Program-made: the position numbers and the translations under genes
Shown here: positions 40,510-49,394 of the stretch, piece by piece
Numbering within the stretch: position 1 is the first letter of the stretch
Layout: every line of letters starts with the position of its first letter
From: Verrucomicrobiota bacterium
Lineage (GTDB): Bacteria; Verrucomicrobiota; Verrucomicrobiia; Limisphaerales; JAFGQR01
Length of the DNA stretch: 59,941 bases
Direction of reading: 5' to 3'
NCBI GenBank assembly: GCA_016935555.1
Contig: JAFGQR010000188.1
Span: 1 to 59,941 of the forward strand
The notes under the pieces: generated by a model
Told to the model about the DNA's origin: nothing
Database searches by the model: none
What the model saw: only the letters and a program-made list of their open reading frames with translations

Positions 40510-41115
40510 TCAAAACACCGTTTCATCAAGAGCCGCGGCGTCACCGCTTTGGGCGTCTTCCGTGCCGCAGCAGTCCGCCACCCCGGGTTGCACCAGTTGC
40601 GCCAGCCGATGCGTCAGGGGCGGATCCTCGTGGCGGATGATCACCTCGACCCGGGTCCATTCCGGTCCCGTGGAGTCGACACTGAACTCCTGCCGGGCGG
40701 CCACCATCTCCCAGGTCCAATCCTCGAAAGGCGGGTCGAAGGGCGCCGGACCCTGCATCTCCGTGCCGCGAATGCCCAGCTGCAGCTCCGCGACGAGCGA
40801 GATGGCGAGGTTGGCCGCGTGCATGGAGAGCCGCATGCGCTCGACGGACGTCAGGGCGGCGTGCAAGCCGCCGCTGATCACCGCTGCGGCGCCGACGAAC
40901 AGCAGCAAGGCCAACACAACCTCCAGCAGCACGGCGCCACGCTCCCGCTCGCGGAGCCCGCCGGCGTCGCTGCCGGCGGCCGCGGCGCCCGCGGCGCCGC
41001 CCGTCTTCGGGGCCGCCGGGTCGCGGGAGCGGCCGGAGCGCCCTGCGCGCCCGCTCGTGCGGGCCACCCGCCGCGGCGCGTGCGCGGCGACGTTGGGATA
41101 TTCGATGTTCAACAT
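40510..41115 (-). CDS. gspI: Type II secretion minor pseudopilin GspI-like with a long leader
   Basis: This 201-residue prepilin has the processing motif ERGAVLLEVVLALLLFVGAA, with cleavage after G60 and Glu at +5. The leader of 60 residues is very long for this family (usually under 15) and is rich in Arg, Gly and Ala. No other Met lies closer to the motif, so either the leader is real or translation begins at an unrecognised GTG/TTG. The mature domain of about 140 residues fits GspI or GspJ. It lies 38 bp after gspH and immediately before gspJ. Confidence 0.7.
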   Translation of the reverse strand: MLNIEYPNVAAHAPRRVARTSGRAGRSGRSRDPAAPKTGGAAGAAAAGSDAGGLRERERGAVLLEVVLALLLFVGAAAVISGGLHAALTSVERMRLSMHAANLAISLVAELQLGIRGTEMQGPAPFDPPFEDWTWEMVAARQEFSVDSTGPEWTRVEVIIRHEDPPLTHRLAQLVQPGVADCCGTEDAQSGDAAALDETVF

Positions 41116-41153
41116 GCGTTCCGGATGGCCGGTGGCGCGGCCCGCGCCCGGTG

Positions 41154-41855
41154 CTAAGGCGCGGCCGGGGCGCCGGCGGGGCCCGTATCGCGGCCGTTGG
41201 GGGGCTGCTCGCCGAACTCGTCCGATGCGGGTTCCAGGATTCGACGGCGGACGGACCCGGTGATGCCGACCAGTTTGAGCTCGATGCGTCGCGGGTCGTC
41301 GAAGTCCCAGGGCGTGACGACAATGCGGGCCGAGTCGCTCGAGCCGTCCGGGTAAAAGGTGATCGGCGGGGTGACGGGGAAGCTGTCCTCGAACACGAAC
41401 GCCACGTCGTCGCCGCCGTCCGCCATGGCGTCGGCGTTCCGCTCGCGCCCGTTGACATCCAGGGGGTGGACGCTTTCGATCATGACGGCCTCGGTGACGC
41501 GTGCCACGTAGTCCACGGCCTGCGGCAAGGGTTTGAAAACGCCGGGCGCGTCCAGCGGGTCCGGCTCCCACCGGACGGCCAGCCCGCCGAGGGCGAGCAG
41601 GAAATCCTCGGTCACCGGCTCCTCGAACGCGATTTGGACGCGGCGGCCGGTTTGGGCGGCGTGGGCGCGGGCGAAGTGCAGCAGACCTTCCATTTGCAGG
41701 GCGGCCTCGTCCAATCCGGTGCCGCGCTGCAGGACGTCGAAGTGAAACACGACGGCGCCGAAGAGCAGCATCAGCAGCAGGGTGGCCAGCAGGAGTTCAA
41801 GCAGGGTGAAGCCCTGACCGGCCCTCTGCCGACGCAGACCGGTCCACGTGGCCAT
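41154..41855 (-). CDS. gspH: Type II secretion pseudopilin GspH-like
   Basis: This 233-residue prepilin carries the motif AGQGFTLLELLLATLLLML, with cleavage after G15 and Glu20 at +5. The mature part has the GspH/FimT-like layout: a long N-terminal helix followed by beta-strands (RRVQIAFEEP, ITFYPDGSSDSARIVVTP). It starts 15 bp after gspG. The last 25 residues are Pro/Gly/Ala-rich. Confidence 0.78.
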   Translation of the reverse strand: MATWTGLRRQRAGQGFTLLELLLATLLLMLLFGAVVFHFDVLQRGTGLDEAALQMEGLLHFARAHAAQTGRRVQIAFEEPVTEDFLLALGGLAVRWEPDPLDAPGVFKPLPQAVDYVARVTEAVMIESVHPLDVNGRERNADAMADGGDDVAFVFEDSFPVTPPITFYPDGSSDSARIVVTPWDFDDPRRIELKLVGITGSVRRRILEPASDEFGEQPPNGRDTGPAGAPAAP

Positions 41856-41870
41856 GGGTGCTCCGGGGGA

Positions 41871-42407
41871 TTAGGGGGTCGAGGGCGAAGACAACGGTGT
41901 GTCGAACATGTCAGTCTCCGTCTCGGTGGCGATTTTGATGTCGTCCTCGGTGTCGGGCTGGCCGTCCGGACCGATGGAATACAGCCGAAACGGCAGGGCC
42001 GGGGTGCCCTCATCGCCCTCGAGGCTGCGGTCGACGACTTCGTATTCGATCTTGTTGTTCCAGGCGTCTTCGAGCGTGCTGCCCGGCTTGAGGTAGGGCC
42101 CCCTCCATTTCTCGTTGAGCCTCTCATTCTCGAAGCTCGGCCGTTTCATGAGCGCTTCCAGCCCCCCTTCGTCTTCCGTCGGATAGTGCCCGATGTTGAG
42201 GCGATACGTTTGCAGCGCCGTCTCGATCTGCGTCAGCTTCAGCAGCGTGGTGTTCTTCTCCGCACCCTCCTGCTGAGGCAGCACGAAGACCACCAGGGCG
42301 CCCGCCAGCAGCAGGATGATCACAATGACAAGAAGGATCTCAATCAGCGTAAACCCCGCGGCGCGCGCGGTGTTTTGGCGTGTCCGAGCAATGGTTTGAA
42401 TAATCAT
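41871..42407 (-). CDS. gspG: Type II secretion major pseudopilin GspG
   Basis: This 178-residue prepilin has the motif ARAAGFTLIEILLVIVIILL, with cleavage after G18 and Glu23 at +5. The mature body is typical of GspG: LTQIETALQTYRLNIGHYPT, then GLEALMKRP, GPYLKP and a calcium-binding C-terminal loop (SIGPDGQPDTEDDI). This subunit should form the pseudopilus shaft that pushes substrates through the secretin. Length is within the family range (about 140-180), with a short Ser/Pro/Thr tail. It is separated by 60 bp from gspF. Confidence 0.92.
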   Translation of the reverse strand: MIIQTIARTRQNTARAAGFTLIEILLVIVIILLLAGALVVFVLPQQEGAEKNTTLLKLTQIETALQTYRLNIGHYPTEDEGGLEALMKRPSFENERLNEKWRGPYLKPGSTLEDAWNNKIEYEVVDRSLEGDEGTPALPFRLYSIGPDGQPDTEDDIKIATETETDMFDTPLSSPSTP

Positions 42408-42467
42408 ATCAGTCTAAGCCCATGGGGCCGCTCAACCCTATCTAGACGCACGAAACGCCCGCAAGAT

Positions 42468-43676
42468 TCATTTTGCCCCCAGCGCGGTGGCCATGGTGAA
42501 GATCGGCAGCAACAGCCCCAGCGCCAGAAAACCGATCCCCCCCGCCACCAGGCACAGGATGGCCGGCTCGATCAGCCGCACCGCCTGGTCCACCTGCCGG
42601 TTCGTCCGCCGCTCCACCGTGTCCGCAATCTGCAGCAACACCTTGTCCAACTTGTTGGATTCCTCCGCCACGGTGATCATCGCCAGGATCTGGTCCGGGA
42701 TAAACGCGCCCTCCGACAGGGGTTCCGACAGCCGCTTGCCGTCGCGGACGCTTTCGACGGCCTCGCCGATGCGCTCGGCCATCAGGCTCGACCCGGTGGC
42801 GTCCTTGCTGATCCGCAGCGCCTGCAGCAGCGGCACCCCGTTGGTCAGCATCGTCCCCAAAATCCGGCAGAACCGCGTGATCGCCAGCAGACGCAGCGCC
42901 TCCCCCGCCACCGGTATCTTCAGCCGCCATCGCTCGATCTTCTTCCGGGCCGCGTCCGTCCGCAGCCGGCTCCAAACCAGCGCGATCAGCCCCGCCAGCC
43001 CCAACACCATCCAGTGGCCGTAGTGCCGCATGGCCGTGCTCAGGAAAAACACCAGCTCGGTCGGCATCGGCTTTTTGACGCCCGCCAGCAACGGTTCGAA
43101 CCGCGGCACGAAAAACACCAGTGCGGCGACCATGACGGTGACGCCCACCAGGACCAGCAGCAGCGGGTAGGTCAACGCCCCCAGCACCTTGCCCCGCAAC
43201 TCGTCCAATCGCTCCAGGAACTCCGACAGGCTGCGCAGCACGTCCTCGAGAAACGCCGCCCGCTCCCCCGCCTGCACCATCGCCGTGTGCAACGGGGGAA
43301 ACACGTCCGGATGATCCCGCATCGCCTCCGTCAGCGACTTGCCGTCCGACACGTTCGCGCGAATCTGTTTCAGGATCTCCACCAGCGGCCGGCTCACCGT
43401 CGACTTGATCAGCGTGTCCAGCGCCCGCATCAGCGGCACCCCGCTCCCAATCAGGTCCGCCATCTGCCCATACAACACACCCACCTCGCGGTTCCGCACC
43501 TTGCGCTTGCGCCACTGGAATCGAGCCCGCCTCTCGGCCGCGCCCGCGTGCACCTGCAGCGGAAACAGCTTCTTCTCCTCGAGCACCCGCAGCACCGCGG
43601 CCTCGCTCTCGGCTTCGACCGCGCCGTTGATCCGCTGCCCCGCCTCGGTCAGGGCAATGTATTGAAACTCGTTCAT
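42468..43676 (-). CDS. gspF: Type II secretion inner-membrane platform protein GspF
   Basis: This 402-residue protein has two repeated cytoplasmic helical domains (about 60-165 and 260-365) and three membrane segments (about 168-191, 221-237, 371-394). Family signatures include QMADLIGSGVPLMRALDTL, MVQAGERAAFLEDVL and ITRFCRILGTMLTNGVPLLQ. The N-terminal region MNEFQYIALTEAGQRINGAV is the usual GspF start. It forms the inner-membrane core contacted by the ATPase GspE. The gene follows gspE by 106 bp, a gap that contains one hairpin. Confidence 0.93.
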   Translation of the reverse strand: MNEFQYIALTEAGQRINGAVEAESEAAVLRVLEEKKLFPLQVHAGAAERRARFQWRKRKVRNREVGVLYGQMADLIGSGVPLMRALDTLIKSTVSRPLVEILKQIRANVSDGKSLTEAMRDHPDVFPPLHTAMVQAGERAAFLEDVLRSLSEFLERLDELRGKVLGALTYPLLLVLVGVTVMVAALVFFVPRFEPLLAGVKKPMPTELVFFLSTAMRHYGHWMVLGLAGLIALVWSRLRTDAARKKIERWRLKIPVAGEALRLLAITRFCRILGTMLTNGVPLLQALRISKDATGSSLMAERIGEAVESVRDGKRLSEPLSEGAFIPDQILAMITVAEESNKLDKVLLQIADTVERRTNRQVDQAVRLIEPAILCLVAGGIGFLALGLLLPIFTMATALGAK

Positions 43677-43744
43677 CCAGCCAGCCGCGGGCTCGGACGG
43701 TTCAAGGCGTGGGCGGGTCGCATGCGGGAAAAGCCGGGGGATCC

Positions 43745-43766
43745 GAGCCGGCTTGCGGCCCGGCTC
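43745..43766 (-). other. Hairpin between gspE and gspF
   Basis: GAGCCGG and CCGGCTC form a perfect 7-bp stem with an eight-base loop inside the 106-bp gap. It could be an mRNA-processing or partial-attenuation site that sets different levels of E and F; its role is inference. Confidence 0.35.
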
Positions 43767-43782
43767 GAACCCCCGAAGGGTC

Positions 43783-45453
43783 TTACACTGCCGTGCAGGT
43801 CAGCACCTCGTCGACGGTGGTCGTGCCGTTGCGCACCTTGGTCCAGCCATCCTCCCGCAGCAGCCGCAACCCCGCCCTGCGCCCCGCGCTCACGATTTCC
43901 GGCGTCGGGGCGCGGTGCATGATGCGGTCGGACACCTCGTCCGAGATCACCATCAGCTCGTAGAGTCCGGTGCGGCCGCGAAAGCCCGTGTTGCGGCAGT
44001 GGTTGCATCCGGCGCCGCGGCTCAGCTTTTCGCCGGGGGCGAACTTGAGGTCGGGGGGGAGTTTTTGGAGGTCCGGGGTGAAGGTCTGCTTGCATTTGGG
44101 GCAGATGGTGCGCACGAGGCGCTGGGCCATGGAACCGATGAGCGTGCTGCAGATGAGGTAGGGTTCGACCCCCATGTCGATAAGCCGCATCGGCGCGGTG
44201 GCGGCGTCGTTCGTGTGCAGCGTGGAAAACACCAGGTGGCCCGTGAGCGCCGCCTGGGTCGCCGCCCGCGCCGTCTCCAGGTCGCGGATTTCCCCGATCA
44301 TCACCACGTCCGGGTCGTGCCGGAGGATGGCGCGCAGGCCGCGCTCGAAGGACATGCCGACCCGGCTGTCCACGGGGATCTGGTTGACGCCCTGGAGATG
44401 ATACTCGACCGGGTCCTCGACGGTGAGCACTTTGAGGTCGGGGCCGACGATGGCGTTGAGAGCGGCGTAGAGGGTGGTCGTTTTGCCGCTGCCGGTGGGG
44501 CCGGTGACGAGGATGATGCCGTGGGGGCGTTGGATGAGGTTGTCGAACAGGCCGTAGGTGTGTTCGTCCATGCCCAGCTGCTGCAGCGTGAACAGGACGC
44601 TGGACTTGTCCAGCAGCCGCATGACGACGCCTTCGCCGAAAAGCATGGGGATGACGCTGACGCGCACGTCGATTTGGCGGCCGCCGACCTGGAACTTGAT
44701 GCGTCCGTCCTGGGGCACGCGCCGCTCGGCGATGTTCATGTTGGCCAGGATTTTGATGCGGCTGATGATGGCCGCCTGGAACCGGTGCATCTGGGCCGGG
44801 ATCGAAGCCTCCTGCAGCACGCCGTCAATGCGGTAGCGGATGGCGATCTGGTTTTCGTAGGGCTCGATGTGGATGTCGCTGGCCCGCTCGTTCAGCGCTT
44901 CGAGGATGATTTCGTTGACCAGCTTGATGACGCTCGCCTCCTGCGCCATCTCCAGCAAATCCTCGCTGGTCTCCCCGCCCGGCTTCGTCACCTCGAGATC
45001 GTCGGCGCCCACCATCTCGTCCAGCGTGTCGCCGCCCAGACCGTAGTGGGTCTTGATCAGCTTCTCGATCTCCTCCCGCGGCGCCAGGGCCGGCTGGATG
45101 TTCAGGCCCGTCAGCAGCCGCAGGTCGTCGAACGCATACATGTCGAACGCGTCGCTCGTGGCCACCGTCAGCGTCCCGTTCTGCCGGCCAATCGGCACAA
45201 GCCGCTTCCGATACACCACCTTCGGCGGCAGCATCTTCAACACCTGCGGATCAATGGTCGCCTCGGACAAATTCACCATCGGCAGATGCAGCTGCTCCGA
45301 CATCACCTCCAGCAGCTGGCGCTCGGTCAAAAACCCCAGCTGCACAATCGCACGATCCAACCGGACCCCGTTCGACTTCTGAAGCGCCACCGCTTCCTCC
45401 ATCTGCTGGGGAGCCAACAGTCCTTTTTTCAGCAAGATCTGAGTGATACTCAT
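43783..45453 (-). CDS. gspE: Type II secretion ATPase GspE
   Basis: This 556-residue cytosolic hexameric ATPase powers pseudopilus assembly. An N-terminal GspE/PilB N1-like domain (1-140) precedes the RecA-like motor. Walker A is GPTGSGKTTT (318-327). The Asp and His boxes and Walker B region follow (TVEDPVEYHLQGV, DPDVVMIGEIRDLETA, GHLVFSTLHTNDA). A zinc-binding four-cysteine module is present at C451/C454 and C483/C486. ATG 45453 (MSITQILLKKGLL) matches the family N-terminus; the frame is open upstream but reads as low-quality sequence. It is the first gene of the secretion operon. Confidence 0.94.
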   Translation of the reverse strand: MSITQILLKKGLLAPQQMEEAVALQKSNGVRLDRAIVQLGFLTERQLLEVMSEQLHLPMVNLSEATIDPQVLKMLPPKVVYRKRLVPIGRQNGTLTVATSDAFDMYAFDDLRLLTGLNIQPALAPREEIEKLIKTHYGLGGDTLDEMVGADDLEVTKPGGETSEDLLEMAQEASVIKLVNEIILEALNERASDIHIEPYENQIAIRYRIDGVLQEASIPAQMHRFQAAIISRIKILANMNIAERRVPQDGRIKFQVGGRQIDVRVSVIPMLFGEGVVMRLLDKSSVLFTLQQLGMDEHTYGLFDNLIQRPHGIILVTGPTGSGKTTTLYAALNAIVGPDLKVLTVEDPVEYHLQGVNQIPVDSRVGMSFERGLRAILRHDPDVVMIGEIRDLETARAATQAALTGHLVFSTLHTNDAATAPMRLIDMGVEPYLICSTLIGSMAQRLVRTICPKCKQTFTPDLQKLPPDLKFAPGEKLSRGAGCNHCRNTGFRGRTGLYELMVISDEVSDRIMHRAPTPEIVSAGRRAGLRLLREDGWTKVRNGTTTVDEVLTCTAV

Positions 45454-45740
45454 AAGCGCGTCTCCGCTCTCCGCTCTGGTACTAGCCCCGGCCAGCGTGA
45501 ACCGTGCCTTTCCAGCAGCCAACATGCCCGCCACTTGGCTGCCTGGCATCCGTGCGCTTTCCCACACCTTCCGATACTCTGATCATGAAACGACAAATAC
45601 TCAAACCAAACATGTTGGACTGGTTGGAGCCCCAAGCCATTCAGTGCAATGTGACGAGCATTGCAAATCAGGCGGTTACGCAAGCCGCCCGGGTGGCCCC
45701 CCACCATATGCCGCCCCACGGAATGCCCTTCAAAAGCCTT
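45454..45740 (-). promoter_or_regulatory. Upstream region of the secretion operon
   Basis: This 287-bp gap before gspE should hold the promoter for the 26-kb operon. It abuts the 3' end of a broken transposase, so part may be insertion-element debris. I found no convincing -35/-10 pair and no recognisable operator. A modest AT-rich patch lies around 45580-45620. Confidence 0.35.
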
Positions 45741-46683
45741 TCACGGACGAATCCCCCTCACCAGCCCAAACACCCGCCCGGCCTGTTCTTTGGCTTGGCC
45801 CACCGCAACCAGTGATTCGTCACGCGTGAGTTCTTGCTTGCGGGCTTGCAGCGCCTTGAGCCGCTGGATCAACTCCCGCACCTTACGCAAACGGATCGCG
45901 CGTTCTTTCTTCAATCGAGCGTGACTCTCGATGAACACGTAGAGTTGGGCGTCCTGCGGCAGTAGCTTCACTCGCACCTCGGGCCGTGCCGATTGCCAGG
46001 GCAGTTCCAAGAGCTTCTTCTCCAACTTGGTCAGCCGTCCCTTGGGCGTTCCGACCAAGTATCGAATCGGCGGATCGCTCGCGCGCATCTCTTCCAGCAC
46101 CGCTTCCGTGGGGATGCCTCGATCCATGACCCAGATCCGTTGGGCCTTGCCATAGAGTTCCTCGATTTTGGTCAGGAACGCTTTGAGTGTGGTTTTGTCG
46201 CTGGTATTGCCGGGCAACACTTCGTAGGCCAGCGGATAGCCTTTCCGGGGTGACGATCAAGGCGATGATCCCCTGCACACAATCGGGGCGCTTGTCCCGG
46301 CTGTAATCAAACCGTCGCTTGTCCCCTTCCGGAAACGGTGGATCCCTTTCAAAACAGGCGACCCAGCAAGCGCCCCACTGGCGCGGGCGCTCCAGGCGGA
46401 ACTCGGTCAGCCGCACCTGCACCGCGTGGCTGACGTGCGCGGGCACCTCGCGTTGCGTCGGAAACAGCGCCAACTGCGTGAACGCCTGCCGATCGGTATC
46501 GAAGACCTCGATGGTTTTGGTCCAAGCCGCCTTTTGGCTGTCATGAATTTCTCCAAGATAGAGGATCGGTCGCTGCACCCACTCGCCTCGCGGCGTGCGG
46601 ACCTTTTCTGCGATACTCGAGTAGTAATGATCCTTCCCGTCTTTGAAACGGTGGTGCGCGTGCAGAAATGGCTTGCCCATCAT
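45741..46683 (-). pseudogene. Decayed IS1634/IS4-type transposase
   Basis: The N-terminal part (from ATG 46683 or 46680; HHRFKDGKDHYYSSIAEKVR, QRPILYLGEI) and the later part (GNTSDKTTLKAFLTKIEELY, RIWVMDRGIPTEAVLEEM, YLVGTPKGRLTKLEKKLLEL) are clearly from one transposase. They lie in different frames joined near 46235-46245, where the sequence CCCCGGAAAGGC shows a one-base shift. From memory of the family, about 100 residues are also missing between WGACWVACF and the DPPFPEGDKRRF segment, including the first catalytic Asp region. The C-terminus stops early at VFGLVRGIRP. Three lesions make this a dead remnant rather than a frameshift-regulated gene. Confidence 0.85.
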
Positions 46684-46850
46684 CGATGCTGGGCAGCTTA
46701 CCAGCGCTACGCGCTGGCACGCGCTGGCTGGGAAGAGGGCTAGGTCTGCACCAAACCGAAATCGGCACCGGAATACTCCAGTTTCCTGAGAAATTCGAGG
46801 CCCGCACCCCCAAAAATTGTCAAAACCTTGATTGAGTTGCGAAAGTTCGG

Positions 46851-46949
46851 TTAGCAGCCTGTCCCGAACCACAGGAGACGTCCGTAGCTTTCGCAGGCAC
46901 CGAAACTCAAGTAACGCCGGATAGACCTAAGTCCGACAGGCTGCTAAGA
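46851..46949. repeat. Inverted repeat pair TTAGCAGCCTGT / ACAGGCTGCTAA
   Basis: TTAGCAGCCTGTC (46851-46863) and its exact complement GACAGGCTGCTAA (46937-46949) face each other across 73 bp. The left copy is in the position expected for the terminal repeat of the adjacent transposase remnant. The right copy may be the end of a second, deleted element. No third copy was found beyond the truncated 3' side of the transposase. Confidence 0.6.
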
Positions 46950-47041
46950 CAGGCTGAAAGGGCAACGCGGCGGCAGAGGATTGAGTCTTTGCGCTCACCG
47001 GGCTGCAAAGCTGATGCGGGCCCCGCCTGCAAGGCGGCGTG

Positions 47042-47056
47042 CCGCCCGACGGGCGG
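47042..47056 (-). terminator. GC hairpin downstream of ilvN
   Basis: CCGCCC, a GAC loop and GGGCGG form a perfect stem 60 bp beyond the ilvN stop. Another short stem (CCGCC/GGCGG) lies beside it near 47024-47038. A terminator role is inferred from position; no T-run follows. Confidence 0.35.
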
Positions 47057-47116
47057 GATCGCTGGCCCCGCTCTGCACATGGGCGTCAACCTGAGAGCTG
47101 CAATTCCGGGTCCGTG

Positions 47117-47623
47117 TCACGGCTTCGCAGCGCGCCGTCGCTTCGCCTGCGCGCCGCGCTGCATGGCGAGCACGCCCGTGCGGGCCAGTTCGCTGATCCC
47201 GTAAGGGCGGATAAGGTCCACGAAGGCTTCCATCTTCTGCTCGGGTCCGGACAGTTCGATGAGCAAGCTCTCCCGCGCCACGTCCACCACTCGTCCGCGG
47301 AAGAGGTTGACCACCTCGACCACCTCGGAGCGCTTCTCGGGCGGCGTATGGACTCGACAGAGCATCAAGTCGCGCTCCACGTAGTTCATGTCGGCGAAGT
47401 CGCATATCTTCACGACGTCTATGACCTTGTCAAGCTGCTTGCGTATCTGCTCGAGGACCTTGTCGTCACCGATGGCGACGATGGTCATCCGCGACAGCTT
47501 TGTGTCCTCGGTGCGTCCGACGACCAGCGAGTCGATGTTGAAGCCGCGCGCGGCGAACATGCCCGCGATGCGCGCCAGGACGCCCGCCTTGTTCAGCACC
47601 AGTGCGCTTATGATGTTTCTCAT
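47117..47623 (-). CDS. ilvN: Acetolactate synthase small (regulatory) subunit
   Basis: This 168-residue protein starts with an ACT domain (MRNIISALVLNKAGVLARIA, GFNIDSLVVGRTED) and ends with the small-subunit C-terminal domain (KMEAFVDLIRPYGISELART). It binds valine-type effectors and activates the catalytic subunit in branched-chain amino-acid synthesis. ATG 47623 gives the standard N-terminus and length (about 160-170). It follows ilvB by 46 bp, so the two are probably cotranscribed. No ilvC follows; the operon ends here. Confidence 0.94.
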   Translation of the reverse strand: MRNIISALVLNKAGVLARIAGMFAARGFNIDSLVVGRTEDTKLSRMTIVAIGDDKVLEQIRKQLDKVIDVVKICDFADMNYVERDLMLCRVHTPPEKRSEVVEVVNLFRGRVVDVARESLLIELSGPEQKMEAFVDLIRPYGISELARTGVLAMQRGAQAKRRRAAKP

Positions 47624-47669
47624 GTCTGTGTCTGCGTGTTTGTTTGGTGGGCTGGGTGCGCCCAGCGGT

Positions 47670-49394
47670 TCAGGCCAGCTTGCCCAGGTCCATTTCGTGC
47701 AGTCCTTTCCCGACCGCCACCATGGGATAAACGTTCTCGTCGGGGTCCACATGCACGTGCATCACAACGGGACCCTCGCAGTCCAGCATTTCCTTCAGCG
47801 CGTCACCCAACTCGGACCGCTCGAAGACCCGCATCCCGGTCGCGCCGAAGGCCTCGGCCACGGCCGCCCAGTCCGGACACGGGTGCTCGACGGCACTGTA
47901 GCGTCGGTGGTAGAACATCTCCTGCCACTGACGGACCATGCCAAGGTAATTGTTGTCCAGCACGACGAACCTGACAGGCTGCTGATACCGAACGGCCGTG
48001 AGCACCTCGACCATGGTCATCGAAAAGCTCCCGTCGCCGTCGATGTCGATGACAGTCTTGCGGGGGTTGCCGAACTGCGCCCCGATGGCGGCCGGGACGC
48101 CGAAGCCCATCGTGCCCAGCCCGCCGGAGGTGATGATTTGCCTCGGCCGTCGCCAGCCGTAATACTGGGCCGTCCACATCTGGTGCTGCCCGACTCCGGT
48201 GGCGATGATGGCGTTGTGGTTGGTCAGCTTGCCGAGGATGTCGATGACCTCCTGCGGCTTGATATGCCCCTGGGTTGCGTAGCGCAGGGGGTGCTTGCGC
48301 CGCCACTCGTCAATCCTCGCCAGCCACGCCGAGCGATCCCGCGGCTGGATGCGCTCGAGCATGCGCGAGAGGGTATTCCTCGCATCTCCGACGACGGGTA
48401 TGTCGACATCCACATTGTTCGAGATGCTGGCGGGGTCCACGTCGATGTGGATGATCTTCGCGTTGGGGGCGAAGCTGTCCAGCCGGCCGGTAACGCGGTC
48501 GTCGAAGCGCGCGCCGACGGCGATGAGACAGTCCGTGTCTTGGACGGCGTAGTTCGCGCAGGCCGTTCCATGCATGCCGAGCATCTTCAGCGCCAGCGGG
48601 CTGGCCTCGTCGATGGCGCCCATGCCCAGCAGCGTCGTCGTCACGGGTATATTGCCCTTCTCGGCCAGTGCCCGCAGTTCGTCGGACGCGTCTGCTGAGA
48701 TGACGCCCCCGCCAACGTAGAAGAGGGGTCGTTCGGCCGCGTTGATTGCCTGCGCCGCGGCTTCGATCTGCCGCATGTGCCCACGCAACGGCGGCTTGTA
48801 GCCCGGAAGGTCCGGGGCCAGGTCCGGCTCCACAGGACACTTGGTCGCGGTGATATCCACCGGCAGGTCAACCAGGACCGGCCCGGGCCGGCCGGTGCGG
48901 GCAATGTGAAACGCTTCCTTGACGGTTCGCCCAAGATCCTCGACACGCTTGACGATCAAGTTGTACTTCGTGATGGGTCGCGTAATGCCTGTGGTGTCGG
49001 CTTCCTGGAAGGCGTCGTTGCCTATCAAGAAGGTCTTGACCTGCCCGGTAAACGCCACCACGGGACTGGAGTCCATGTACGCCGTCGCCAGTCCCGTCGT
49101 CAGGTTGGTCGCGCCGGGTCCGCTGGTGGCGATGCACACCCCGACCTTGCCCGTCGAGCGGGCATACCCGTCGGCCATGTGCGCGGCTCCCTGCTCATGG
49201 CGCGTCAGCACAAACGGGATGGGCGAGCCGTGCAGCACGTCGAATATTGGCAGCATGGCGCCGCCGACAATCCCGAACATCCGCTCGACTCCCTCGCCGA
49301 GCAACATTTCGTGAAAAATCTGCGCCCCGGTTTTTCCCTTGCAGGAGCGACCGGCCGACCTGTCCTGGCGTTTGTTCGCCTTTGTTGTAGCCAT
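47670..49394 (-). CDS. ilvB: Acetolactate synthase large (catalytic) subunit
   Basis: This 574-residue thiamine-diphosphate enzyme condenses pyruvate to 2-acetolactate (or with 2-oxobutyrate to acetohydroxybutyrate), the first shared step of valine, leucine and isoleucine synthesis. The cofactor-activating glutamate sits in LTRHEQGAAHMADGYARS (E67). FAD/dimer-region motifs such as GPGATNLTTGLATAYMDS and the ThDP-Mg motif beginning IDGDGSFSMTMVEVL (about residue 455) are intact. The first 20 residues are a basic, Lys/Arg-rich extension. The ATG at 49394 has AGG about 10 nt upstream. No leader peptide with a branched-chain codon run or classical attenuator was found upstream. Confidence 0.94.
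   Translation of the reverse strand: MATTKANKRQDRSAGRSCKGKTGAQIFHEMLLGEGVERMFGIVGGAMLPIFDVLHGSPIPFVLTRHEQGAAHMADGYARSTGKVGVCIATSGPGATNLTTGLATAYMDSSPVVAFTGQVKTFLIGNDAFQEADTTGITRPITKYNLIVKRVEDLGRTVKEAFHIARTGRPGPVLVDLPVDITATKCPVEPDLAPDLPGYKPPLRGHMRQIEAAAQAINAAERPLFYVGGGVISADASDELRALAEKGNIPVTTTLLGMGAIDEASPLALKMLGMHGTACANYAVQDTDCLIAVGARFDDRVTGRLDSFAPNAKIIHIDVDPASISNNVDVDIPVVGDARNTLSRMLERIQPRDRSAWLARIDEWRRKHPLRYATQGHIKPQEVIDILGKLTNHNAIIATGVGQHQMWTAQYYGWRRPRQIITSGGLGTMGFGVPAAIGAQFGNPRKTVIDIDGDGSFSMTMVEVLTAVRYQQPVRFVVLDNNYLGMVRQWQEMFYHRRYSAVEHPCPDWAAVAEAFGATGMRVFERSELGDALKEMLDCEGPVVMHVHVDPDENVYPMVAVGKGLHEMDLGKLA

Larger units (their letters stand above)
46684..47116. other. Intergenic region between transposase remnant and ilvN
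   Basis: No gene is supported in these 433 bp. The left part (to about 46862) is probably the insertion-element end. It also holds an inverted-repeat pair (46851-46949) and GC hairpins downstream of ilvN (47015-47056). Confidence 0.6.

Noticed and set aside
46230-46250. Programmed frameshift in the transposase.
   Set aside because: There is no classic slippery run, and the same gene also has an internal deletion and a truncated C-terminus, so decay is the simpler explanation.
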